Shown: positions 1 through 8,005 of the stretch, piece after piece
Layout: each line of letters begins with the position of its first letter
Position numbering within the stretch: position 1 is the stretch's first letter
Origin: Myxococcales bacterium
Lineage (GTDB): Bacteria; Myxococcota_A; UBA796; GCA-2862545
Direction: 5' to 3'
NCBI GenBank assembly: GCA_019634415.1
Contig: JAHQVJ010000248.1
Span: forward strand, 1-64,000
Length of the DNA: 64,000 bases
The notes under the pieces: generated by a model
Database searches by the model: none
What the model was told of the DNA's origin: nothing
What the model saw: the letters and a program-made list of their open reading frames with translations, nothing else
Made by a program: the position numbers and the translations under genes

Positions 1-3
1 CTA

Positions 4-34
4 GGCCTGCCGATCCCAAGTTCCTCCCCGGTGG
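4..34 (+). repeat. Left terminal inverted repeat of the IS630 element
   Basis: Begins GGCCTGC directly after the flanking TA and ends CCCCGGTGG. Aligned with the reverse complement of 1522-1552 it matches at 25 of 31 positions, with perfect blocks at the outer 7 and inner 11 bases. Counting the flanking CTA, the match is 28 of 34. This is the likely transposase binding and cleavage end. Confidence 0.88.
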
Positions 35-88
35 TGACTGGGTGAACGCCTGACGGCATGACCTCGACGGCGCATCCCCCAGTTTCCG

Positions 89-379
89 TCAGGCCCTGGG
101 GACGAGCAGCCAGGGGAAGGCGTCGGCGAGCAGTTCGAGGAGCTCCCCGAGTTGTGCTCGGAATGGCGTACGTTCCCAGCGCCGGCCAGCATGAACGTCG
201 ACCAGCCAGAGATGGACGGTGTCCTTGACGAATCGGGCGTGGGGAATGCGGTCCCCGTCCGGTCCGGATTCGAGGATGAGCTTGGTGCCGTGCTTGCGCA
301 CGGCCAGGTGGTCGAGGTTCTGCTGGCGGAGCAGGCGCTCGAGCTTGGCGACGTCGAACTCGTTGACCTGCTTGGGCAT
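89..379 (-). CDS. Small accessory protein of the IS630 element
   Basis: The ORF of 96 codons starts at ATG 379, overlapping the transposase stop as TGATG, and ends at 89, just inside the left inverted repeat. The protein is basic at its N-terminus (MPKQVNEFDVAKLERLLRQQ) and ends in a hydrophobic leucine-rich helix. I do not recognise a domain. The tight overlap and its place inside the repeats mean it belongs to the element, not the host. It could be a regulator of transposition or of target choice; that is inference only. An upstream in-frame ATG at 550 lies inside the transposase and is unlikely to be used. Confidence 0.65.
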   Translation of the reverse strand: MPKQVNEFDVAKLERLLRQQNLDHLAVRKHGTKLILESGPDGDRIPHARFVKDTVHLWLVDVHAGRRWERTPFRAQLGELLELLADAFPWLLVPRA

Positions 380-1107
380 CAGGCAGCCTCCCGGAAGGTA
401 CGGCGAGGTTCGCCGCGGAATCGCCACCGGAAGGGGTGTCCCTCCACAGCGTTCCAGTGGTCCACGAAGCCCAAGACCATGCGCGCCTGCTGCTCCTTGG
501 ACGTGAAGCTGCCATGCCGTAGCACTCGGCGCTCCACGATCGAGAACCAAAGCTCGATCTGGTTGACCCAGGACGCGTGCTTGGGCGTGTAGACGAACGA
601 GAAGCGGCCGCCGTGGCGGGCGTTGAACGCGCTCCAGCGTTGCGTCTTCCCCTCGTGGTGGATGTTCAGGTTGTCCCAGACCACGATGACCTTGCCGGGC
701 ACGGATGCTGCGACATGCTCCATGAACTCCACCAGGTCATCGGCCTTGCGATGATCTCGGACCTGGGCGATCACACGGCCCGTCCGCACATCGAACGCCC
801 CGATGAGGACCTGCACGCCATGACGCTTGTAGTCGGTCTCCTGTCGCATCGTTCGCCCAGGACCTGGTGGCAGCAGCGGATGCAGGTGTTCCCGCGCGAA
901 CAAGCGCTTCTCGTCGATGCACAGGACCGTCGTGTCGGGCGGTGGCGACAGGTACACGCCGCACACCGTCCTGATCTTCGGCCAGAACTCCGGATCTTGG
1001 GAGTTCAGCCAGGTCCGCACGTGGTGAGGGCGCAGGTCCTGACGCGCCAGGATGCGTCCGACCTCACTGACGCTTGAGCCGCACGCCAGTCGCTTCACAC
1101 AACGCAT
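379..1107 (-). CDS. IS630 transposase, DDE catalytic part (frame B)
   Basis: The frame is open from further upstream; the first useful ATG is at 1107. The protein shows the three acidic residues of the IS630 DDE superfamily: Asp in VLCIDEKRLF, Asp in VVWDNLNIHH and Glu in SWVNQIELWFSIVERR, with the spacing expected for a transposase catalytic core. The DNA-binding half is in a different frame (1064-1471), so this part alone would lack site-specific binding. Its stop TGA (379-381) overlaps the ATG of the small downstream ORF by one base, which suggests translational coupling inside the element. Confidence 0.85.
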   Translation of the reverse strand: MRCVKRLACGSSVSEVGRILARQDLRPHHVRTWLNSQDPEFWPKIRTVCGVYLSPPPDTTVLCIDEKRLFAREHLHPLLPPGPGRTMRQETDYKRHGVQVLIGAFDVRTGRVIAQVRDHRKADDLVEFMEHVAASVPGKVIVVWDNLNIHHEGKTQRWSAFNARHGGRFSFVYTPKHASWVNQIELWFSIVERRVLRHGSFTSKEQQARMVLGFVDHWNAVEGHPFRWRFRGEPRRTFREAA

Positions 1108-1471
1108 CCGACAACGACGACCGCGTCCATACCACGCGGTACGGCACCTTCTCGCCAACCCGGTCACAGGCAAGGCTGACGAGCTTGGCCCGCACCTCAG
1201 GCGCCACCTGGGCAGGACGTCCCGTGCGTGGCCGGTCCACGAGCGCATCGAGCGATGGGTCCTCGTCGAAACGCCGGCGCCACAGCCGTACGGTCTTCCG
1301 ATCGACGCCGACATGCGACGCAATCCGCGCGTTGCTCCACCCTTCTTGGGCCAGCAGTGCGATGACGGCTCGCCGTGCGTGTCGCACCTCACTCTTCTCC
1401 GCGCGCACCACGCGGCGAAGGTCGGCGACCACGTCGTCGGGAAGGTCCAGCGCGGTAGCCGGGCAACTCAT
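1064..1471 (-). pseudogene. IS630 transposase, N-terminal DNA-binding part (frame A)
   Basis: This 135-residue ORF starts at ATG 1471 and encodes a helix-turn-helix region (ARIASHVGVDRKTVRLWRRR at about residues 50-69) followed by the winged-helix linker of IS630 transposases. It stops at TGA 1064 inside the linker. The same protein continues in the +1 frame (see 379-1107). Joining the two frames near 1065-1080 gives a normal IS630 transposase of about 360 residues. No A-rich slippery run is visible at the junction, so I read this as a one-base frameshift rather than programmed frameshifting, but the latter is known in IS elements and is not excluded. Confidence 0.8.
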
Positions 1472-1521
1472 GGACCCGGATCACACGGAACAAGCGCCCG
1501 AGACGTCAGACTGTTGTCAAG

Positions 1522-1552
1522 CCACCGGGGAGCTACTTCGGGGCTGCAGGCC
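1522..1552 (-). repeat. Right terminal inverted repeat of the IS630 element
   Basis: Inverted partner of 4-34, ending GCAGGCC just before TA at 1553-1554. It lies about 50 bases upstream of the transposase start at 1471, so the transposase promoter should sit in or next to it, as in many small IS elements. Confidence 0.88.
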
Positions 1553-1555
1553 TAG

Positions 1556-3635
1556 TCTGCGGGACACGCCGCAGATCCGCAGAGCGCTGGCGAGCCTTCG
1601 CGTGGTGACGTTGGCTCACGTCGAGGGCCAGTCCAGCGCTCGGTACGAGCCTCGGTATCGGACCCACACCCTCGGCCGCTACGTCAAGCTGATCCTGTAC
1701 CACAGCGTGTTCTCGGTGGTGCTCGACCCCAGGGGCGAGCCCACCACGCTTCCGCGGGGTTCCCAGCCGAAGGCGAGGGGCAGTGGACTGCAGCTGCGGG
1801 GGAGTCCGGCGGGCGACGCGCTGGATTACCCCATCCTCCTCCCGGAGCCGGGCAAGAACCTGATGCGCTACCTGCCTCGGCCTGGCTTCTACGTGGCCAC
1901 GAGACAGGTGGCGGGCGGAGCATTCCGCGTGGACGGCGTCCGGCTCACCAAGGTGCGGGGCCTGGGGAGCATGACGATGCAGCTGGTCACGGGTGAGTTC
2001 GTGCACCCACTGCAGGAGAGAATCCAAGCCCATATCGACGCGTCGGGTCCGTCCATGGTGGCGGCGCTGGTGGCGCCCAGGGCCCAGCGCAAGCTCACGC
2101 GACAGCTGCTGAAGCAGGAGCTGCCCAAGGTCGCCGCCGCCATCATCGAGCCGGCCGTGCGCTTGGTGATTCGTCTTGCTCGGCACCACTACGACAACTG
2201 GCAGGCGCTGGTGCAGGAGATCGGGGCCGAGGCACTTCGGGAAGCCGTGAAGGAACGCGTGCGCGAGAAGGTGGTGGACTACGCCATCAAGAAGCTGGCC
2301 GTGAACCTGATGCCCGTGATCAACCTGGCATCGTCGGTCTACGACCTGTGGGAGGGCAGCGAGAACAAGCGGATCCGCCATGCGCTGGCCGCGATGCTGA
2401 TGGCGCTCCAGGGGACGACGTCGGACGATCTGCACGTGGCTGCGAAGGTCTTGGCCCGGATCGTGGTGGACAAGTTCCAGGAGGCGTTGCTGGAGGCCAT
2501 CGTCGAGCGGGCAGCGAAGCAAGGTCTGAAGGCGCTGACTCGAAGCCGTGATGCGCTCCGGGGACCCCAGCCTCGGCCCTCAGATGGGGTGGCCGATCCC
2601 ACCGAGGCGGAGCCGGCGACCGTGGTGCAGCCCGACGCCTCGGAGGCCACGTCCGAGCCTGCGGTGTCCGACACGGCGACCGACGTGCCCGCGGTCCGTA
2701 GACGTGGCGTGGAGCCAGACGATCAGGGCAAGCCCGAGCGTCCTGCCCGTGCCCGACCGCAGAAGCGGAAGAAGGGTGTGGAGGCCGAGGAGGAGAATGC
2801 TCCAGCGCTGATGTCGGCGAGATCCGACGACGAGCGGCCACGGCGGAAGGGCCGCGAGGAGAGCGAGGGTCGGGAGCCGGAGGACTCCAAGGGCGCACGT
2901 CCCAGGCGCACCGAGCCGGGCGCCGATGCGGCCGGAGACGATCCGGGCACCGATCGGAGGAGCACCTCGGACACGGGCGTTCCCTCCGAGCCAGACCCCG
3001 TGGTGGATGCGGCCCTGTCGGACCTGCTCCGTCGACGTCGCGACGCAGCGCCGGTGGCTCCACGGGTGGATCGCGGCACGTGGGAGGAGACCGGGTCGGT
3101 ATCCGTCAACACCGGTGGCTACGCCTTTCCGGAGTCCAAGCGGTGGGAGCACGGCCATGGGTGGCGTAGCTACGAGGAGGGCTTCAACAGCATGGCACCC
3201 GCGCTGGCGCGCGACATCGTGGGCCGCGACGTCCGCGCAGACGCGCCGGGGCAGAGGGGCTACGGCACACCCTCGTCCCAGCGAACACCGCGGCTCAAGT
3301 ACCAGCGGGGCAGGGCGAAGGGGCCGCTGCGCCGCTATCCCGACGCACACCTGGAGGTGGTGGAGGGCACGGGCGCCGCTGCTCGGGTGTCCGAGGTTCA
3401 CCACTTCGAGGCGACCACCGACACCCACTTCGGACGACGCTCGCGCAAGGAGCTCCAGCTGTCGGCCACGGCCTGGATCTCAGCGGATCGGAGCCGGGCC
3501 CGCTACACGGATCAGACGCGTTTCTACTACCACATCGTCAGCCCGGACCCACCCTCCGCTACCAGCGTGGCCTTCCTGAATCGCCTCTCGGCGCAGTACC
3601 CAGGGCTCGAGGTCAGCTGGTTCGTGATGCGGTGA
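1556..3635 (+). pseudogene. 3' remnant of a large effector-like gene cut by the IS630 insertion
   Basis: The frame is open across the right IS end with host-like GC-rich third positions, so the coding start must lie left of the window, beyond the element. About 690 codons remain; the first in-frame ATG after the IS is at 1863. The remnant has a helical region (about 1860-2540), a long charged low-complexity linker rich in Arg, Glu, Asp and Pro (about 2560-3080), and a compact C-terminal domain of about 180 residues with several His, Glu, Arg and Tyr residues (for example EVHHFEATTD). This helical core, linker and variable C-terminal layout resembles polymorphic toxins or contractile-injection cargo of Myxococcota, but I see no diagnostic motif. 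The 3' end overlaps the next gene convergently by 23 bp. Confidence 0.6.
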
Positions 3636-4812
3636 GATCGTCGGGCTCGCCAGCGAGGTGCTCCTGCAGCCAGTCCCACGCTGCGCGGACGCCCGCCGCC
3701 GTCCGAGGGAACGTGCGCTTCTCCGACGAGCGCGGCTCCTGGCGGCTCCGCGTGGCCACGACGTGCCCCTCGTCCACCCCCCAGCGCAGCGTGCCCGTGA
3801 GGTTGCGGTCCCGCTCGTAGGGGCGGGCCGACACCTCGATGAAGACGGGGTTCGTCTCGCCCTCCTCCCGCTGCTTCGTCGATGGGTAGGAGAACCACGT
3901 CGCCCCGCGGCCCGTCGGTGCATGCGCCTCGAGGGCGCGGTACAGCGGCCGTTGCATCCACGCGCGTCGCTGCTCCTCCTCGGCGGCCTCGTCGGCGGCG
4001 CGCTGGCGTCGCTCGGCGAGCAGCTCCTCCGAGATCCACTCCTCTGTGAGGGTGACCTGGCCGTCCTCGATCCGGAAGACCCGGCGGTGCTGCACTGGTT
4101 GCTGCTCCTGCCCGTACAGGGGAACGGGCGACTCCCAGACGAGCGTGCCCGCCTCCTCCCGCCACACGCCGTGCAGCAGCGTGCCCTCCAGGTCGTCGTC
4201 GCGGACCTGCTCGGGCCAAGGGATCCGAGGCCACCCCGAGGCCGGATCGGACACGTCGTACAGGCGCAGCTCGTAGTCGTAGGCCCAGTAGCAGCCGTCC
4301 ACCAGCAGCGTGCGGCCGTCCGACAGCAGCTCGTAGCTCGCCCAGCAGAAGCCGTGCCCGTCGTAGGTCGCGTCGGGAAGGTGCTGAAACACCTCCGAGG
4401 TGTCGAGCTGGCAGAAGGTCTGCCCCTGGTAGTCCTCGCCGCACACGAGGTAGTCGTGTCCGTCTGCGTGATCCTCCATCCAGCAGAAGGGGAACTGGCC
4501 GTAGTTGCGTCGTACCTCGGCCAGCACCGCGCCGTCTCGCTCGCGGGTGACCACGCCGAGGCTGTAGCTCCAGCCCTTCTCGGGCGGGCGGTGGCACGTG
4601 ATCACGAGGCGATAGCGCCCTGAGGGGGAGGTGTGCTCCTGTCGTCGCACGACGTGCTCGGGATCGAAGCGAGCGTCGTCGCGGGGGCCGCGGAGCACGA
4701 GATAGCGCTCCCGCCCCGTCAGGCCCTCGAAGGCCTGGCGTCGCTGACGGGCCGACAAGCCCTCGGCGTGTTCGAAATACTGTGCTGCGGTCGTGATGGT
4801 CGTGGGATTCAT
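3613..4812 (-). CDS. Hypothetical protein, 399 residues
   Basis: I do not recognise a family. The predicted protein is soluble, with no signal peptide or membrane segment. It is rich in Trp, Tyr and Gly and has short hydrophobic strands separated by charged loops (for example LVITCHRPPEKGWSYSLG, ELRLYDVSD), compatible with a beta-rich or propeller-like fold. A charged helical stretch follows at about residues 265-290 (ELLAERRQRAADEAAEEEQRR). The start is ATG 4812 with no strong ribosome binding site. It converges on the effector-like remnant with a 23-bp overlap of 3' ends. Being next to a toxin-like gene could hint at an immunity role, but its size and orientation do not support this strongly. 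Confidence 0.7.
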   Translation of the reverse strand: MNPTTITTAAQYFEHAEGLSARQRRQAFEGLTGRERYLVLRGPRDDARFDPEHVVRRQEHTSPSGRYRLVITCHRPPEKGWSYSLGVVTRERDGAVLAEVRRNYGQFPFCWMEDHADGHDYLVCGEDYQGQTFCQLDTSEVFQHLPDATYDGHGFCWASYELLSDGRTLLVDGCYWAYDYELRLYDVSDPASGWPRIPWPEQVRDDDLEGTLLHGVWREEAGTLVWESPVPLYGQEQQPVQHRRVFRIEDGQVTLTEEWISEELLAERRQRAADEAAEEEQRRAWMQRPLYRALEAHAPTGRGATWFSYPSTKQREEGETNPVFIEVSARPYERDRNLTGTLRWGVDEGHVVATRSRQEPRSSEKRTFPRTAAGVRAAWDWLQEHLAGEPDDLTASRTS

Positions 4813-4869
4813 GAGAACCAGGCGCGCTACCGCTGCACCACAAGGACGTACCCAGGCGTAATCGGTGGC

Positions 4870-6102
4870 TCAGATCTCGTCGACCGTGAAGGTGCGGTCG
4901 TACCAGCCCATGTCCAGCCGGATCTGATCCACGCTGGCGTCGTCCACGCGATGCGTCACCAGCACCTCGCCGGTGGAGGTGGGATCGAAGCGATGCACCC
5001 ACACGCTCCACTGGTTCACGTTCTTCGTGGGCGGGCAGATGTCCACGGGCGACTCCTGGCCGTCGAAGCTGATCATCAGCTTGTCGGTAGGGTCCTCGCC
5101 GCCCCACAGGATCCCCAGCACGCGGTAGCTGATCCGGTCGTCGATCCGCCACTTCTCCACGCGCACGGGCATCGCCGCGGCCTGCATCGCGGCCCGGCGG
5201 AAGTCGCGGGCCAGCGCGGGCACGCCCGGCTGGTGGGTGCGTGACGCAAACTCCTGCATCTGGCTCGTGGCGGGCTCGCTGTCGTCCACCAGGCGGATCC
5301 GGTTCACCCACTTGATGCAGGCGCAGCCCCACCAGCGAGGCACCATGAGCCGCACCGGGAAGCCGTGGTCGAGGGGCAGGTCGACGCCGTTCATGCCGAA
5401 GGCGAGGAACGCGCCGTAGCGCTCGAGCTGCTCCAGCGTGAACACCCAGCTCGCACCGGGCGTGGAGTGGTTGTTCACCGAGGGCGTGGAGTGCCCGTCG
5501 AAGCCGCCCACGAGCACCTGGGTGGCCGCGGCGTCCACGTCCACGAACTGGCTGAGCACGTCCATGAGGGGCACACCAGACCAGGTGGCGGAGCTCATCA
5601 GCCCGAAGCTGCCGCCATCGGTGTTGCCGCTGCACTCCATCATCACCGGGCCCTGGTCCACCTGCAGCTTCTTGAGATCGGCCAGGGGGAGGTCGATCTC
5701 CTCGCCCACGAGGCCGCGCACGCGGATCACCCAGTCCTGTTCGGTGGTGTCGAGCTGATCGGGGTACTCGGTGCGCACGTAGAACAGGTCGTTGGGGGTG
5801 AGCCCGTCGTGCTCCTCCACCCGCTGCAGATCGTAGAGCAGCCGTGCATCCCAGCCCACGCCGTAGGGCGTGCCGAAGTCGCTGGCCCACTCGCCGGTGA
5901 AGGGCACCACCCCCAAGAACTCCCCCCCCGCGAAGGGGTCGGTACAGTCGACGGTGGGGTCGGTGGTGCTGGGGCTGCCCGTGTCGATGCCCGTGAAGTC
6001 GGTGCCGTCCATGGCGGCAGGGCCTGAGCATCCCGCCAGCCCGAAGAGGGCCGCCGAGGACTGACCGAGGAAGATGCGCCGGGAAGGACGTCGCTGGTTC
6101 AC
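4870..6102 (-). CDS. Exported molybdopterin-dependent oxidoreductase, sulfite oxidase fold
   Basis: The 410-residue protein has a twin-arginine N-terminus (RR at 8-9 followed by IFLG) and a lipobox-like LAGC ending at Cys25, so it is probably exported folded and perhaps lipid-anchored. The central domain has the family motif MMECSGN with the likely molybdenum ligand Cys157, then a dimerisation-type C-terminal domain with KWVNRIRL and WSVWVHRF. Known members oxidise sulfite or reduce methionine sulfoxide; the substrate here cannot be told. I see no haem or partner subunit gene nearby. The start is GTG 6102, preceded by GGAGG at good distance. It is divergent from dcyD across 139 bases. Confidence 0.88.
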   Translation of the reverse strand: MNQRRPSRRIFLGQSSAALFGLAGCSGPAAMDGTDFTGIDTGSPSTTDPTVDCTDPFAGGEFLGVVPFTGEWASDFGTPYGVGWDARLLYDLQRVEEHDGLTPNDLFYVRTEYPDQLDTTEQDWVIRVRGLVGEEIDLPLADLKKLQVDQGPVMMECSGNTDGGSFGLMSSATWSGVPLMDVLSQFVDVDAAATQVLVGGFDGHSTPSVNNHSTPGASWVFTLEQLERYGAFLAFGMNGVDLPLDHGFPVRLMVPRWWGCACIKWVNRIRLVDDSEPATSQMQEFASRTHQPGVPALARDFRRAAMQAAAMPVRVEKWRIDDRISYRVLGILWGGEDPTDKLMISFDGQESPVDICPPTKNVNQWSVWVHRFDPTSTGEVLVTHRVDDASVDQIRLDMGWYDRTFTVDEI

Positions 6103-6241
6103 ATGGCCTCCGTTCGAAACGCTTGGAGTGGATCGAGCGGACGAACAGAAGACGTAGTCGTACCCTGCGTGAGCCTTCTTTCGATACTCGTGAAACGTTG
6201 GGGAACGTCGAGGTACGTTACGCGGCCCGGAGGGTCATTTC
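6103..6241. promoter_or_regulatory. Divergent intergenic region between the molybdoenzyme and dcyD
   Basis: These 139 bases hold the start regions of two divergent genes. GGAGG precedes the GTG at 6102 on the minus strand, and GGAGGG precedes the ATG at 6242. A short inverted repeat AACGT-N6-ACGTT lies at 6204-6219, about 25 bases upstream of the dcyD start and placed where an operator could act. No convincing -35/-10 pair was found by eye. Confidence 0.3.
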
Positions 6242-7234
6242 ATGCACTTGGCGCGCTTTGCTCGTCGTCGGTACACCCCGTTCGCCACCCCCATCGAGCG
6301 GATGGACCACCTCACCGAGCACCTCGGCGGGGCAAACCTATGGATCAAGCGAGATGACCTGCTGGGGCTCGCGGCTGGCGGCAACAAGACCCGCAAGCTC
6401 GAGTTCCTGGTGGCCGACGCCTTGGAGAAGGGCGCAGACACGCTGATCACCTGTGGGGCGGTGCAGTCGAACCACTGCCGACTCACCCTGGGTGCCGCGG
6501 TCAAGGAGGGGCTGAAGTGCCGGCTGGTGCTCGAGGAGCGCGTGCCTGGCAGCTACGCCGCCGACGCCTCCGGCAACAACTTCCTCTACAAGCTGCTGGG
6601 CGTGCACGGCGTCACGGTGGTGGAGGGGGGCACGCCGCTGGTCGACGCGATGGAGACGGTGGCCGCCGAGGTGCGCGCCGAGGGAGGCACGCCCTACATC
6701 ATCCCGGGTGGAGGCTCCAACGCCATCGGCTCGCTGGGCTACGTCTCCTGCGCCATGGAGATCCTGCAGCAGAGCTTCGAGCTCGGCGTGGAGATCCACC
6801 ACGTGGTGTGCGCCTCGGGCAGCGGCGGCACCCACTCGGGCCTGCTCACGGGCCTGCACGCGAGCAACAGCGGCATTCCCGTCACCGGGGTGAGTGTGCG
6901 CCATCCCGAGGCCCACCAGGTGGCCCACATCCACAAGCTCGCGGGGGCCGTCGCCGACAAGCTCGGGGTGGCCACGCCTCCCGCCGAGGCCGTCACCGTG
7001 CTCGATGCCTACGTGGGGGAGGGGTACTCGCTGCCCACCGAGTCCATGCGCGAGGCCGTGCAGCTGTTCGCGCGTCACGAGGGGCTGCTCCTCGATCCGG
7101 TCTACACCGGAAAGGCTGCCGCGGGCTTGGTGGATCAGGTGCGCAAGGGTGCGTTCGGCAAGGACGACAACGTGCTGTTCCTGCACACCGGCGGCGCGCC
7201 CACGCTGTTCCACTACCGCGGAGACGTGCTGTGA
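6242..7234 (+). CDS. dcyD: D-cysteine desulfhydrase / ACC deaminase family PLP enzyme
   Basis: This 330-residue fold-type II PLP enzyme has the cofactor lysine in GGNKTRKLEF (Lys49), the substrate-contact loop QSNHCR (about 75-80) and the phosphate-binding loop GSGGTHSGL (about 195-203). Known members break D-cysteine into pyruvate, sulfide and ammonia or deaminate aminocyclopropane carboxylate. The overall sequence resembles D-cysteine desulfhydrase more, but the two cannot be separated safely by eye. It starts at ATG 6242 behind GGAGGG and overlaps the racemase gene by 4 bases, which supports a shared role in D-amino acid use. Confidence 0.85.
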   Translation: MHLARFARRRYTPFATPIERMDHLTEHLGGANLWIKRDDLLGLAAGGNKTRKLEFLVADALEKGADTLITCGAVQSNHCRLTLGAAVKEGLKCRLVLEERVPGSYAADASGNNFLYKLLGVHGVTVVEGGTPLVDAMETVAAEVRAEGGTPYIIPGGGSNAIGSLGYVSCAMEILQQSFELGVEIHHVVCASGSGGTHSGLLTGLHASNSGIPVTGVSVRHPEAHQVAHIHKLAGAVADKLGVATPPAEAVTVLDAYVGEGYSLPTESMREAVQLFARHEGLLLDPVYTGKAAAGLVDQVRKGAFGKDDNVLFLHTGGAPTLFHYRGDVL

Positions 7235-7905
7235 GGGTGATGGGCGTGCTGGGGGGGCTCGGTCCGGACGCCACCCTGGACTTCTTCGGCAAGGTGCTGC
7301 GACGGACGGGGGCCACTACCGACCAGGAGCACCTGCCCATCCTGATCCACAACGACCCCCGCATCCCGAGCCGCAACGACGCCATGGCGGGCACCGGTCC
7401 GTCGCCGGGTCCGGGGCTGGTGGCGGCGGCCCAGTCGCTGCAGCGGGCCGGAGCGGACTTCCTGGTGATGCCCTGCAACGCGGCACATCACTGGCTGCCC
7501 GAGATCACGGCGGCCGTGGATCTGCCGTTCCTCTCCATCGTGGACGTCACCGTGGCGGCGACCCAGCGACTGGGCGTGCAGCGCGTGGGGGTGCTCGCGG
7601 CGGACTCCTGTATGAAGGCCGATCTGTACCCACCGGCGCTGCGAGCCGCGGGGCTCGAGGTGGCGCTGCCCACACAGGACGGCCAGCGAGGGTTCATGGA
7701 GCTGCTGGCCCAGATCAAGGCTGGCGACACGTCTCCGCCGGTGCGCCAGGGCATGGCCGAGCTGGCCAGTGCGCTTCGGGCCGAGGCGGTGGTGGCGGGG
7801 TGCACCGAGATCCCCTTGGTGCTCTCCGACGGCGACGTGCCGTTCCCGGTCGTGGCGAGCACCGACGAGCTGGTAGAGGCGGCAATCGCGCACGCCAGAT
7901 CCTGA
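7231..7905 (+). CDS. Aspartate/glutamate racemase family protein
   Basis: This 224-residue cofactor-independent racemase has both catalytic cysteines: Cys82 in MPCNAAHHW and Cys191 in GCTEIPL. The N-terminal GVLGGLGPDATLDFF is typical of aspartate racemases. The start is taken as GTG 7231, which overlaps the dcyD stop as GTGA; ATG 7240 is a possible alternative. Coupling to a D-cysteine desulfhydrase-like enzyme suggests a small operon for D-amino acid interconversion and breakdown rather than a cell-wall role, where murI would be expected. Confidence 0.88.
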   Translation: MRVMGVLGGLGPDATLDFFGKVLRRTGATTDQEHLPILIHNDPRIPSRNDAMAGTGPSPGPGLVAAAQSLQRAGADFLVMPCNAAHHWLPEITAAVDLPFLSIVDVTVAATQRLGVQRVGVLAADSCMKADLYPPALRAAGLEVALPTQDGQRGFMELLAQIKAGDTSPPVRQGMAELASALRAEAVVAGCTEIPLVLSDGDVPFPVVASTDELVEAAIAHARS

Positions 7906-8005
7906 AGCCCGTCGACGACCCATGCAGCAGCTGCATTGCGTCGCCCGAGATCGGTGCCTCGGCGAACCGCGCGGCCCCTTCCGCACATGGGTGGCGGGAG
8001 GCTCC

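Larger units (their letters stand above)
4..1552 (-). mobile_element. IS630-family insertion sequence, about 1.55 kb
   Basis: The element is bounded by imperfect inverted repeats (4-34 and 1522-1552) and flanked on both sides by TA (2-3 and 1553-1554), the dinucleotide target that IS630/Tc1 elements duplicate. It carries, on the minus strand, a helix-turn-helix ORF, a DDE catalytic ORF in another frame and a small third ORF that overlaps the transposase stop. The plus-strand reading frame running away from the right end is a host gene that lost its 5' part to the insertion. The single copy here cannot show whether the element is still mobile; the frame break between the two transposase parts suggests it may be inactive. 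Confidence 0.9.

Noticed and set aside
1060..1085. Programmed frameshift signal in the transposase
   Set aside because: No A-run, slippery heptamer or stem is evident at the frame junction; kept only as a possibility.
1074..1555. Plus-strand frame that extends the effector-like gene to the left across the IS
   Set aside because: It runs antisense to the transposase and stays open only because of the high GC content; the host gene begins beyond the element.
3527..6031. Long minus-strand frame of 834 codons
   Set aside because: Shadow of the molybdoenzyme and its neighbour; composition is typical of an off-frame GC-rich translation.
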